DNA of 64,000 nucleotides from Xiphias gladius (Eukaryota; Chordata; Actinopteri; Istiophoriformes; Xiphiidae). The stretch spans positions 17,552,706 to 17,616,705 of the forward strand of contig NC_053417.1 of assembly GCF_016859285.1 (NCBI RefSeq), written 5' to 3'. Below are positions 25,943 to 38,299 of this stretch, piece after piece (the stretch's first letter is position 1; each line of letters begins with the position of its first letter). Under the pieces are notes generated by a model. That model did not search any database, was not told where the DNA came from, and worked only from the letters and a program-made list of their open reading frames with translations. A program made the translations under genes and the position numbers.

Positions 25943-28900
25943 CTGTGTAGAAAAAATAATCTGTGTTAGCTCAAAGCTCCACATCGAGAGGACAGGCAAT
26001 GGTAAGGTTTGGCTTGTTCCATTTTGATCACAAATTTTAAAAGACCTCATTAAATGACATGATAAGAGTAAATAGCAAAAAACATACCGTAACAATTGAA
26101 CAATTAGTGAAGAGTAATAAAATCAGCAAACTGACTCGGTAATGTCAGCTACACAGTAATATCTATCTAGAGTTAATTAAACATTTTATTTGGTACATCT
26201 ATACAATCTAATGCAATCCAGTACAACAGCTCTGCCACATATTCCTTTACAAAGCTTATAATGGCCAGTTTCTCTTACAAGGTATATGTTTATTATTGAG
26301 ATCATAATCAGAGGTGGAGATGTAAAGGACGACATTATATTCGATGCATTTCTAATATTCTTCCCTCCTTGTATTTGTTAATGGGGCGGGCAAAACTTTA
26401 GAAATACCTCTCAGTATAATGCAGTCCAGTTCAACACCCCTTCAAACTACAACCTGAAAAAAAACCTATTTTACAGTGTCAGTCAAAACTGAACATCATG
26501 TTTTTAAAAGGTAGAATTTATGACTGAGCTATTGTACTGGATTGCATTCGATTTTACAGGTGTACCTAACGAAGTGGCCACTGAGTGTATGTTCCAGTGC
26601 AATATTCTCCAGACCACTATATTAATTTTCTACGACTGATGTCTATAATAGTACAAATAGTATAGAAAAAATAAAAAAAAGGTGCATAATTTGAAATGAG
26701 GAGTAAGAATTGCAACATAAAGACCTGCTTGATATATATCTTTTTTTAAACAGTAAAAAAATTAAAATTTAATAAACTTTTTTTTTTTTTTTTTTTTAAA
26801 CAGCCTGTAGGGAGCAGTATTAAAATTTTCATGTGATCCTTGGGTGACTTGTCTATGCAGTCAAAGAGCAGGTTACGTTGAGAGCAGAACTTCAGAAACA
26901 TAACCACCAAATTTGGTGAATTTGTTTCAAACTTGACCAAAAAAAAAAATCATTCATCAAAATCAATCATATTACGTTAATTTACTTAGCTGAATTATGG
27001 TGGGTGCTGCTGAATATTATACACACGTAGATGCATTTAGGAAGGGAAATTCGATGAGCTTTTTTATCACTTGTGTGGCTACAAAGTCATTTGCATGTAA
27101 TCCCCCAAAATAACCTCTTCCTAATACACAGAAAAACAATTGAGGTGGATTTGTAGCAGTTAAGAAACTGCATCTTTCGAAGCGTTTATTTAAAAAAAAA
27201 AAAACCAAAAGTCAACAAAAGACACTTCCTAGAGTGACTTGCTACCTAGGATACGAGAAAATGTTCTCCTACGGAGCCGTTAGCTAAAGTGGGCAGAAAA
27301 ACCGAGAAAAACTGTCATATCTTTTACCGTAGCAGCACAGATTAATCATCTGCTTTGAGGGTTTCGGTTGTTCAGAGCCATTGAACTTCTCAAAGAAAAT
27401 GTGTAAACACTACTTGTTGTTGCCAATACCTGTGACTCCTCCAGCCTGCCGTGGACGTCGAGGTGGGCCTGGAGAATCTGTGTGTGCTCCTTCTGGAGAT
27501 CCTCCTCCAGAGCCATGGTCTGGTAAGCCTCCAGCCACTTCAGTTGGCCATTCTTCTGCACATATCGGCAGTCCCCAAACCAGCGCACTACTTCAGGTCT
27601 GGGCAGTCCAGTAGCTGAGATGAGTTCATCATACTGAGTAGCGCTGGGCCACTGGGTCCGGGCGTAGACTTGTTTGAGCAGGTGAAGTTGGTCTGCTGTC
27701 TTTTTACCTCTGATGGCTGTGGGTTTGGGAGAGTGGGATGGTTTTGGTGTTGGGGTGGTGGATTGGGATGGTTTAGGGGTGGAGGATGGGGTGGGGCCTG
27801 GGGAGGATGCAAGTGTGCCACTGGATTGAAGCGGCAAAGCAGGACTGTCCAATCCTTCACCCTCCGCTTTGCCGTTGGCCCCTGTCACCTTCAGCATCTT
27901 CAGATTTATTTTAATAGGGTTGACTTTCAGTTCTCCTGAACCTTCCTCTCTCTGTCGTTCCTCCCCGTCAACCTCCATCTCCTCCTCCTCCTCCTCTCTC
28001 ATTGCCCGCTCTGCCTCCTCTTTCTTCTTCTCAGCTGCCACTCTCTTCCTCCTCTCAGCAAACCAACCATGGATCTCCCTTCTAGTCATCTTGGTTTCAG
28101 ATCGCAGTCTGTCAACTTCTTCTCCAGATGGGTCAGGGTCCTGGGCAAAACTGGCCTCTAGTGCCTTTACCTAAACATGATACAGGTATGGACAGAGTCA
28201 ATAGCTTGGAGAAACTGAGTAGAACTAAATATGAACAAAAAAAATGAATTGTCAATTGTCAAAACAATTACCAAAAATTACCAAACCACTCTCTGGTTCC
28301 ATCTCCTCCAAAGTAAGAATTTGTTGCTTTCCTCTCTTATATATCATTGTACACTAAATATCTTTTGTGTTTTTGACTGTTGGTCAGACAAAAGACCTGT
28401 GAAGATGTCACCTTGGTGTCTATAAATTTGTGATGGGCATTTTTCACTATTTTCAGGCCTTGTATAGACTAAGTGATGAACTGATTAAAGGGTAACCACT
28501 GATTTAGCATTTCACTCCTATAACACGGTCAGACTCGCAATGGACTGTTCAAAAACAAAAAGATAAAAATTGATGCAGCAAAGACAGAGAGTCTTTTTTA
28601 CTCCAACTCAACCACCGACAGTTCAGTGATTCAGGTGTGTTATGCTTAGCAGAGGATTCAGTTACAGAGGTCCGATGAGCTCACTTCTTTCTAACTTCAC
28701 ACCCCAGATTTTTTTCAATTCCAAACTTGTAGTCTTCAGCCCAACAACACTGGTTTGAAGTTGTCTGAATTTAGCTGATTAATTCAGACTTTGTGAAGCT
28801 CCTTCGAGACCCACAAAAGGTTTCGTATAATTTTTTTTTAAAATTTAAATATTTAGTAGTAGTACTCCCCAAAAACAGACTTTGATGTGTAAAATCAGAG

Positions 28901-31736
28901 TTTCCCTTTAATTGAAAAAAATAATCAACAGATATAACAGATAATGAAAACAATGGTCAGCTGCAGTCCTAGAGCTCAGTGATCACACAGAAAACATTTT
29001 GTCAACTTGAATTTTTTCAGCCTTTTATGCCCATGGCTTGTTACACACCAAGGGCAGAGTCTCACCTGGTGGGGTTCTCTCTCCTTGTAGCGGATAGCTG
29101 TGAAATCAGGAGACGGTGGTCTGGGGAGTCGGCGGGAAGGTGTGGTGGGTGAGGTGGGAGTCTGTGATGCAGTTGGACTCAGGGGTGCAGAGCTGTGCTG
29201 GGGTGTTTTTGCACCAGAGTTGCTGCTACCTTCTGACAGGTCGACAGGGTTGGCACTGCCAGTGGCGCCATTCCCCGGCGTACCTGAACCACTCCCTGTT
29301 CCAGCTGTAGTGCCAGACTTATTCTGGGCACCCGTGCTGGTGCGTGTACCTTTGAGGTTGCGAAAGTGGTAGCGCCGGTCACTGAACCACTTACGGACTT
29401 CTCGTACTGTGAGCCCAGTCAGAGCGATGAGGCGGTCAACCTCCTCCTGGTCGGGAAACTGGCTGACCTGAAAACTATCCTTCAGAGCATTGAGCTGCTC
29501 TTGAGATTTCTTTCCCTTGTAAAAGTTGGGATCAAGGAATGCGTTAACAGGTGTCCGGGAGCCAGGTGTGCTGCTTGGAGGAGCTGCAGGAGAGGGGGAG
29601 GAAGATTTTGAGGCAGGGGAAGACGCATCCTCCATTTTGATGTGTGGAGAGTCATTAGTAGTGGGGTCAGCATCATCTGTGCTTGTGTTAGTTGTGCTAT
29701 TTTTGTTCCCTCTACAGTGAGTTTCTTTGCTCCTCTGTCCATCACTGCCTGTTTTGCTGTTGCTGTTACTGTTACTAGGTTTGCTGTCTGTGGTGTTTTT
29801 ACTCTCTGTGGTTACTTTTATGTCAGTCTGCACAATGCTGGTGCTGTTGGCTTTGCTGATATCAGTGTTCTTAGCATTTAAATGGCTGGTAACATTACTA
29901 TTGCTCTTGTCATTTGAGACTGGATTAGCACTGCTGTGTTTCCCATTGACACTGCCCACCCTACCATTACTATGATTACTGCTGCCAAGACTAAGGTTGA
30001 TGACACTAGCCTGACTAGTACTAATAATGCTGTTAGTGCCCCCTCCCCCACTCCTATTACTATTACTGCTGCTAATGATGGTGCTCCCAGTACTGCTGCT
30101 GCCCACTGTTCCCACCACCATGCTGATGCCTTTGTCTGCCACCAGGGCTGCAGCAGGTCGCGCCTGCATCATGGGGCGGGCTGCTGCCTGGGGCTTAGGT
30201 GTGACAGCCAGGGCCACAGGAGCACTGCTAACCTGGATACCGTTGGCCATTACAGGCTGTGTGACAATTACCCCTCCTTGGCTGACAAGAGATCCCTGCA
30301 GGATATGAGGGATCCCAGTGGCTCCCAGTGAAGCAGGCAGGACTGTGATTGTGTGTTGGGCTGGGCTGTGGTGACTCTGGGTCTGGTTCTGCGAGCTGGA
30401 GGGTGCTGTCTGGATGATAGTGTTGAACATCTTCCTCCTGGCCTCCTCGATCTCCTCAGGAGACCAGCTGATCCCTTGTTTAAGTCTCTGGGCTGTGAAC
30501 CAGATCTTAATCTGCTCTTCGGGGAACTTTGTGACCACAGTCAGGTAGCAGAGCTCAGCCTTTGTAGGGTATGGGAACTTACTGAAGGAGGTTTTCAAGA
30601 AGGAAGAGGAGTCCATGGAGGCACTGTAGGTAGGGATGCTGCTCAAAGGAATCATTACCTGGGAGAGAAAAATGTGAAAACGTGAGCAGGAGATTATTAT
30701 TTGTTTTTCGATATCCAGTTAACTTCAAAATTGTGGGACACGAAATAAAAATAAAAACAATTACCTTGGGGAGGTTTTTGGAGGAAGAAGACGAGGAAGT
30801 GGAGGAAACATTTGAGGAGGCTGGTATTGGTGTAGATTGATGAAGGCTTCTGTTCTGAACCACTGAGACCACCTGTAGGGAACAGATTTAAACAAATCCA
30901 AATAAAAGAATGTGAATTAACTATTCTATGTCAAATCAAAACAGACTTTTCCAAAACAGCCAAACTAAAAAACAGAAAGAAATAGAACCTACCTGTGTGA
31001 TAGGGGTCTTGAGCATCGGTAATGCTCCAGAGCCGTTGACTATCTGGATTGCTGAGGGCAGCGTGACCTTGGTGGTTCCATTGTGGACTATTGTGGGAAC
31101 ATGAGTGACCGTCGCAGCAGCAGTCTCTTTTCTCTCGACCTCTCTGGAGGAAGAGATAGAGTGAGGGTCTGAGGAAGACTCGTCAGAGACTGGGTGAGAC
31201 ACCACTATCCGTTTAGGCTCCGATTTGCCCTTCAGCATCCTCATTATTGGGGTTTTGGTGATGGAAATCTCACTATCCTTCCCTGACTCTGTCCCAGTTA
31301 CCAGATTCTGTTCTACCACAACCCTCCTGTCCCTCTTCCTCAGCTGTAAAGTGGTGTTCAAAGTGCTGGGGTGGACCCTGGCATTGTGCAGGGCCAGCCC
31401 CTCAAACTTGGCCGCTGAAACGCCACAGCTAACACAAAAGAAGCTGGGGTCTGCACGGAAGTCTGGGTGCCCAGTGTACACATGATCCAAGAACAAGTTA
31501 AGGTCATGGGTTTCAAAGTTACATGGCTTACAGGTGTAAGTGCCAGCACCGTCTTTGACAGTGTCCCCTGCCTCTGGTTTGGAAGACTCTCCGGGGTCTA
31601 GGGGGCTATGTCTACCCCCTCCCAAAATCCTGGACTGACGGAGAAGAACAGGAGAGTCCTGTTCAACCTCCTCTGAAGGGCGTATGATCTTGCTAGGTAT
31701 CATACAAGGAGTAGTAGACTTCCTCTTGCTGGCCAT
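25643..31736 (-). CDS. zhx3: Zinc fingers and homeoboxes 3, five coding exons
   Basis: Nuclear transcriptional repressor that dimerises with ZHX relatives and NF-YA in mammals. Exons, 5' to 3': 31736-30993, 30872-30765, 30658-29066, 28170-27430, 25942-25643; all junctions are GT-AG and phase 0, totalling about 1,161 residues (human 956). The start, MASKRKSTTPCMIP, is the family signature. Two C2H2 fingers lie at residues 69-90 and 101-122. Homeodomains: HD1 about 303-350 (KIWFTAQRLKQGISW), HD2 about 666-721 (REVRKWFSDRRYHFRNLKG), HD3 about 801-858 (split by intron 3), HD4 about 971-1028 (RPEVVRWFGDCRYVQKNGQ), HD5 about 1046-1090 (split by intron 4). HD1 and flanks match ZHX3 better than ZHX1 or ZHX2, and the position next to plcg1 agrees. 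A Ser/Asn/Thr-rich stretch between HD1 and HD2 explains the extra length. A donor-like AAAG|GTAGTC at 25659 could extend splicing, so the extreme C-terminus is less sure. Confidence 0.95.
26180..26592 (+). mobile_element. Palindromic MITE in zhx3 intron 4
   Basis: The left arm (GGTACATCTATACAATCTAA, then TGCAATCCAGTACAACAGCT) and the right arm (TTGTACTGGATTGCATTCGA, then TTTTACAGGTGTACCTAAC) are imperfect inverted repeats about 400 bases apart. Inner arm segments (CTAC, ATGATGTTCAGTTTT on the complement) match the element at about 59.5 kb, indicating one family. The outer end AGGTGTACCTAACGAAGTGGCCACTG resembles termini of fish Tc1-like elements. No coding capacity. Confidence 0.65.
27430..28170 (-). 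CDS. zhx3: zhx3 fourth coding exon: rest of HD3, acidic stretch, HD4, start of HD5
   Basis: Starts VKALEASFAQDPDPSGEE and completes HD3 with MTRREIHGWFAERRK, matching human. A basic-acidic stretch (KKKEEAERAMREEEEEEMEV) and the ZHX3-type PIKINLK motif follow, then a Pro/Thr/Ser/Lys-rich linker and HD4 (KKTADQLHLLKQVYARTQWP). The exon ends ...RLEESQ within HD5. Confidence 0.94.
28355..28500 (+). repeat. Fragment of the GGCTGCAACTAA repeat family
   Basis: Shares TTGACTGTTGGTCAGACAAA with the 12.83 kb and 21.4 kb copies, followed by TTTTTCACTATTTTCAGG and GTGATGAACTGATTAA. A second short piece (28905-28975, ending GCTGCAGTCCTAGA) may be the end of the same or another copy. In zhx3 intron 3. Confidence 0.45.
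29066..30658 (-). CDS. zhx3: zhx3 third coding exon: HD1, low-complexity insert, HD2
   Basis: A 531-codon exon starting VMIPLSSIPTYSASMDSSSF. It encodes HD1, a Gln/Pro/Ala segment with TQPVMANGIQ as in human ZHX3, then about 180 residues rich in Ser, Asn, Thr and Gly without a human counterpart, a sumoylation-type motif IKMED near residues 624-628, HD2, a CtBP-type PVDLS motif at residues 755-759 (29234-29248), and the first residues of HD3 (PDFTAIRYKEREPHQ). Confidence 0.94.
30765..30872 (-). CDS. zhx3: zhx3 second coding exon, Ser-rich linker
   Basis: A 108-base exon encoding 36 residues from VVSVVQNRSLHQ to a Ser run and SSKNLPK. Human ZHX3 has LPK directly before VMIPLSSIP, so the exon fits between the zinc-finger exon and the homeodomain exon. 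Both flanking introns are short (about 120 and 106 bases) and phase 0. Confidence 0.88.
30993..31736 (-). CDS. zhx3: zhx3 first coding exon: start and two C2H2 zinc fingers
   Basis: ATG at 31736-31734. Finger 1 reads CKPCNFETHDLNLFLDH then H after four residues; finger 2 reads CVSC with HNARVH. It also carries the conserved ITKTPIMRMLKGK block, the ZHX-typical segment between the fingers and HD1. The donor is ACACAG|GTAGGT just below 30993. An in-frame upstream ATG exists, but the MASKRK start is conserved across the family and is preferred. Confidence 0.94.
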
Positions 31737-31878
31737 GGTGTGACCACAGGGTGGAGAGGTTTGGTCAAATAGCTGTGAGTGGGGTGCGAGTGAGAATATG
31801 AGTCTTTTCCAGTTGACTATAGACCAGGCCTGGGGGATGGAGGAGGGACTTGTCCATAGGTCCACTTGCAGTTCTCAC
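31737..31878 (-). other. zhx3: zhx3 5' UTR part of the first coding exon
   Basis: Upstream of the ATG the nearest plausible acceptor on the - strand is AAATTGCAG with the exon beginning at about 31878. The upstream pyrimidine tract is weak, so the exact boundary is uncertain. Confidence 0.4.
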
Positions 31879-34211
31879 TGCAATTTTGAGGTAAACCTTT
31901 GAAATGAGAGAGGAGAACATGTTTTAGTTTCAGTCAGTCCCAATACAATATGATACATCCGTAATTTGTTGGATAGGTTTGCATTAAATGTTTCATTTCA
32001 AGTACAAATGAGGGCAGAGATGGGAGAGGAAGAAAAGACTGTGTGAGGAAGAAATAAGATGGGAAATCTTACGCTATTCAGTTCAAGCTGGTTTCCTCTC
32101 AGCTGGATGAAACGGCTGGATGTTTTCAAGTTAAAATAGGCAGCATAGGTTATATTAAGGCCTTGTGAAAAGATTCAGCTGAAGCTCTTAAAATCCAGAA
32201 TTGCTCGTAAATCGTTAATTTGTAAAAAAAAAAAAACAATTAAATTAAATAAATAAATAAAAAAATACATCAAGTCTTCCCCTCAGGTCTCCTGGCTCTC
32301 TCTTTTATGAGGGCATTCAAACAAGCTCAGTCTGCTTCTTAACTAAAGGCTTTTTGGGAGCGCTCCTGTCCTACCCCCTTCTTTCCCCTCCCCCACACAA
32401 CTCTGTCTCACTTCCCCTCGTTCAGACACACCCCCACAGAGAGAGCACATTCTGTATTTTTTTTATTCCAATGTCTCTGTAGTTTCAATGAACACCTTTA
32501 TAAAAATTGATACAGAAATGTGTTGCTTAAGGTCTGGGTCTACCTAACAATACTGCAAGTGGGTGGTTCAACAGATGTTGCTTGGAGAGATGGCGCTCTC
32601 GCCCAACAGTGGTACCGACAGCACGGACAGAAACACACAAACCTGCAAATGAAAATGAATCTTAAAATTTTCAATTCACCTCTTGATCTCTTGTCTCCAT
32701 ACAAAATGGCGAAGCTTCCTGTGGAGTTTTCCCCTCCCTCCTTCCTTCGCTCCCTCTCTCTGACGGAGAGGTAGTGATGCAGTATTGGAGGACAGCTCTA
32801 GGGCAATTACTCTCCAAATCACTCTGCACCGACATGACACCTCATGCACAGAGCAGCACAAGCTCACAAAAAGTTCAAAGGCTTGCAGAAGTTCAACAGG
32901 AAAACCTTTAAAACCTCTCAAAGTCCAGCCCCTCCCAATGCAAAGACATTTTACTAACAAATCCAAACCAAATGCAGCTTTTCTGGTAGAAAGCCCAAAT
33001 CTAAAATAATCTTGCCTTTCCTGTGCACAAACAGAGCAGTTCCATGCAAATATTAAACTTGTGTCGGGCTAGTTTCAGATCAAGCATAACTTCTTTATGC
33101 ACGTGCTCCTGCAGCACAACCATCTCTCCCAGGTGAGCAGGATAGTCCAAGTCAGTGTCATCATACAGTAAACATGCCCTCCTCCAATCAAACACAAATG
33201 GAAAATTATTTCTATTCTCTTGTACCCACAAACACACAGACAGCCTGACTTTGTCTCAGAAAGGTCATGGTACATTAGCTCCAAGCCCAGTTAACCCTTG
33301 CAGCACTGGGGTGTGACACTGATCTTTCACACACACTCATTGAGCAAAGGCATACAGAGTTCAATTTTCCTGAAGTCAGAAGCTTACGACCTCAGTTCCG
33401 GTTTTGCGTCAGCAAAAGTAACTTAATTTTCAGTTTATGTACAGTCTACATATCATAATAAGTTTTTGGAATTTTTTTTAAATCAACACCATAAATAATC
33501 AAACAATGATGAGATACTTTATTGAGCCTGTGATTAAAACGTAATTGGATTCTGGTCATCTCTGCCCGTTTCTCACCACTGACAGACCCCTCTCTTTGGA
33601 TCAGAGCTGGAGAGGTTAACAGGGAAATGAAGTTTGCTTCTGTGGAAGGAACGTGATGCCCCTTGTTCCCCCATGCACCCCCCAGAGAGAGTAACTGCCC
33701 TTTGCTGGGGCTGTTTTGCCCCCCCACCACTCCCCTGCCATTCAGTTCTGCATCAGGGGGCACTGCTCTGCCAAGGCAGGCTGGTCACATGACCAACACA
33801 AAGGCTTATGGGTGGGCAGTCTCAGCCATCCATCACGTGGTTCTGTTGGGTGTGGGTGGGCAGGCGAGAGGAGAGGAGAGGGAGAGCGAACGGGAGAGGA
33901 TGGTGGGGGATGGGCAGCCGGTTTGGGGTGAGGTGGCGAGAGAAGGAGGGGTGTTAACTGTCGTGGAGGAAGCACTGAGGTGTTTCAGTGAGGAATTTTC
34001 CTCCCCGATACCCCCCTCCAACCAGCCAACCCCATCCCACCCCACCCTGCCATCCCCCGCTCTTCAACGCCCCCTTCTTGGTCCAAACTACAATCACACA
34101 GTCCTTCCCTCCTCTCTTCCTTCCCCCCTCCCCCCCTCCCTCCCCACTGCACTGCAAAGCCTGGAATGTTCCAACCCTAGCTCTTCAGCCAGTGGACATA
34201 ACCTGAAGTTC

Positions 34212-34330
<119 letters not shown>

Positions 34331-35568
34331 ATTTCAGCGCCTAATGCAAAATATTTACTCATTCTAAAAATAAAATAAAAACGGTAAACTCATAATGTGT
34401 CATAGTATAAAGTCTTCTCATTCATGCATATCGACAGCCGTTATGACTGACAAACAGTGCCAACTAAGTTCGCATTACACGCCGATGACGCGAGAAATCA
34501 AAAACCACAACTGTGTGAACCCATCTGCAGACAAATGTTGAGCCTCAGCAAAGGGAGTAACCAGAAGAGACCCACAGGGCTCATACAGGTGAGGACTGAA
34601 ACAATGCACAATGCAAGACGAGCTAATATTGGGGGACTGAAATGGGCAGCTCACGTCTCAGCAATGCCAAGCTCCGATGAGTTCTGTTGACTCACTGGTA
34701 TGGGCTCATCGGCCAGTAAGTTGAATGTAGCACATATGTTGACTGACCATGTGTTGATGGTGGGTTTGTTTTTGTCACATGTGTCAGCATTTGCATGTGT
34801 GGGTTTCCTGTGAGATAGAGAGAAGGGAGGTGGGGTGGGGTGGACGGGGGCGCATCTGTGCTTGCGTTTGTGTGTGTATGTGGTGTGTGGGGGTGGCTGC
34901 CTGCATGCCTGCGTGTGAGGCGGTTTGGTGTTGTGTTTGGTGCGAGGTAGTGAGGCTGCCATTTTTCTTGTGTGTGAGAGTCAGAGATCTCCCAGTGACA
35001 ATAGCACAGAAAGACAATGTTTTTGTTTTCCTGGTTCTTAACCTATATTATCTACGCCCCATCACTGGCTCAGCACTGCATGACCTCCTTTCATCATCCA
35101 GCCTGAGTCTTGTCTAGGCCTGGGCTATATCCTCGGAGTACAGGCCAATAATAGCACTCCCACACACTAGGAATCCTACAGCTTGGGTACACGGTGCAGC
35201 TGCATGCTAACTGAACTACTACTCTCGTCACCTGGCTGAGAATACAGGTGTAATACTCTTTACTAGGACAGACAATACGTGCACAATATAGACAGCCTTT
35301 TCCTTGTTTGCTCCATTTCTTGCTTCTCCGAGTCTTTTTTCCTCCCTCTTCCCCCGTCTCTTCACCCTAACTCCCCCTCCCTCTTCCAATCGTCTCTTCA
35401 CCCTCTGCTTTCCCTCCCTCCCTCCCCACCGTTCCTTCTTCTCCTCCCTCTCCAAGCAAGTTTGGCCCAGGGAGACAGGTCGGCAGCACTACTGGTGTGT
35501 TACTGTCCCCATGGCAACCACCTCCTACCCCCCCCAGCTCATTTCTCTAAAGCACATGCGTGTGGGTA

Positions 35569-35657
35569 AACACACACACACACACACACGGTTACACGCA
35601 CACACACACACGGTTACAAGCACACACACACACACACACACGCACACACACACACAC
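35569..35657. repeat. (CA)n microsatellite, interrupted
   Basis: CA units interrupted twice by an ACGGTTACA-type spacer, i.e. a compound repeat. Confidence 0.9.
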
Positions 35658-38299
35658 CTCCTATGCCATCCAGTCTCTGGCTCTAGCGGTGCTTGTTTGT
35701 TCCACACACCCGTGAGTGGTATTTGGAGAGTCCCTGCCCTGCTCCTATTTCAGTGCCTTCCTCACGCGGTGTTGATGTCTCCCAGCTAGGTGTGGTCGCC
35801 GTCGTCAAGGCACGCTATTGGACAGAGCTGATGCCGTCTCTTCCTGTTAACTCAGTGCCCGAGTCCCTGTCCAGACATCTGCCTGGGCCACTGTTCTCTG
35901 CTCTCTGTGGCTCTCGTGTTTGGCCTGCAACGGCCTGAGGCATGCAGGACTCCTGTATTCACTGTAGCCAACGCAGGCATGGATACATAAACAGGCCTGA
36001 AATTGTAGCAGATGCTATCTCTTTCAGAGAGAACTGAAGAACCACCTCTGTCCCCCAGTGTATTCAAGATAATTATCAAGTCTGCACCAGAAGAAAAACA
36101 CCAAAACACAAATCCTTCGCCATGTTTTCTTCTGTCCCACAAAAACACCTTGCCAGTTACTAAATTTACTCCCACCTTAAAGAGACATGGCTCCAGCTAA
36201 CCTCCTCTTGTCAATCAGCTCCAGGATTTGACTCACTCATACCTCTGCTGACAACTACGGCTCACCAGTCTAAATGCTTTACATGCTTTGTGCGAATGAA
36301 CTTCTTTTCACCGCCGCTTCAATTCTTTATACAGCACCGGCAACATTAAGAAAACCTCTATGATTCCTACAGTGTCATTTCATCTGCTCCCGAGTCCCAT
36401 TTGGGCTGCTCTCAGGTCAGGGAGCAGGCGGCTGCGTGGGTTGCAAACGGCTGCATTGCTGTGGCCACTGCCGGTACATGCGTTAAAACTGGGTTGCTGA
36501 GATGGGAGGGAGAGAAAAATGGCGGAACACCATGCTCTGTGCTGTCCAACCTAAAATGGCTGACATCACAAGCTGTTAACCAGCCAAGCAGAGCAAGAGG
36601 CTGCTACTGCCGCTGACCCAAACCTCCTCGCTCTGGACGTGCGAGAGGATCGCACTGCTCTGCCCCCGAGATTGTGAAAAGGCTCTTGGGTAGCAGCTGA
36701 CTTTGTTTTTTTGGTCACACTTGGTAGAGATCTGCAAGTAAATTGTCATTACATGGGTCAACACAGAAAAGAGACGTAACTCACCGATTAAAAGTCTTTA
36801 CCGAAGAGCTGACACACAGAAAGAATCACTCACGTTCATTACAACACCAGCTGATCATTTGATGCTTAATAACAAAACTAGTAAAGCAAAACAAAAAAAG
36901 ATTCTCAATATGTGAAATGAATAGAAGTACAGGGCCAAAATGCGTTCTTATTAAGTGTCGTACTGATGAAATCAGCTCAGTATGTGTCAGCTGCAAACCT
37001 AAAACTGAGGGAAAGACAGGGAGAGGAGAAAGAGGGGTGGGAGGAGGTCATGGGGGAGTAAGTGAGACTATTCAATGAGATGTACGGCCATTGAGCTGAA
37101 GCCGTCGCCACAGCAACACAATGAGATACAGCAAGACAAGGCACAACAATAACAACAACAACAATAAAACTTTTTGCAGCTTTTAGGAGCATCCAAGATT
37201 GCCTATTCTTTTTACCCAAGAAGAAGTCCTATACAGCCAAACTGAGTGTCGTCATTCCACTTGCAATCGCCAACAATAGTATGCAAACTGTTTTATTCTG
37301 AGAGTAAAAGGTGTACTGTGGGTGATAGATAAATAAATAGCTGGATTAAGCTGCGTGTCTATGCCTGGGACTCACGTGGGCATCAGACACAAATTGGCTG
37401 TCTGGGAAAGCTCTGCTCTAATCCCCGGAGTCACACACACTCATGACAACACTGACATGATAAATAACCCAGGCAACCGCTTACAAACTCAGTATAACTG
37501 ACTGTTAGGCGACATGGAATAAAGCACGAACTCTGCTTATAGATTGTGAAAAGTGTGGAAGCCTTGATTTTAGATGAAAGTCTGGGAACACAGATATTAA
37601 AAATCAACATTTTATTAGATCCAAACAAAAAAAAAAACAAGGCCTATTAACACAAGCTTTCAGGAAAACCAAAGTAAATTACTTGTACAATATTCATAAG
37701 GCAACTATGAAAAACGATAATAGTCTAACTGACTGGAGGTCAAAGTGATTTCAAACTTCTTCATTCATAGCAAACTGGAGACATTGGGGAAATTCTGCCG
37801 GCTGCTAACGCGAAAATCTTACGGCTCTGACTTTCAAGTCAACCGACAACATCCAACTGCACTTACTATGAAAACACTGTTGCCTAAACATGTGGAACAA
37901 AAGAGCGGTATTTTGTGAAACGGCACAAACGCAAAAGTGGTCGGACTCTAACGTCGGTCCCTGAGCGTAGCGGCGTCAGATATTTCCGAAAATGATGCGT
38001 GTTCACCTTCCGCTCAAGTTAGGCGGAGTGAGTCCCAACTTAATGGGCTTGTCTACATTATAGGTTTCAAACACTGTAACCAATTCAGAGCGGAGAAAAA
38101 GGCAAGCCCCCAGCCCAAAAAAAAAAACCTACTCTCCCCCCCCACCCCCCCCCCGTTGGCTGTCGCCATTTTAAGCAGGCGACATGCAGCTGGCCAACAC
38201 TGCTGAGCCAAAGCGCAGCACGCAAAGGTAAGGCTTCGCAATAGCCCCCGCAAGTTTGGGAAAGGTGAAACGCTCGCATCAACGTGTACCATAAAACCA

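Noticed and set aside
29600..30331. Long + strand frames antisense to zhx3 exon 3
   Set aside because: Antisense shadows of Ser/Asn/Thr-rich coding sequence, without recognisable domains.
31737..31865. Upstream in-frame ATG extending zhx3 N-terminally
   Set aside because: The MASKRKSTTPCM start is conserved in the whole ZHX family; the extension is not, and lies in probable 5' UTR.
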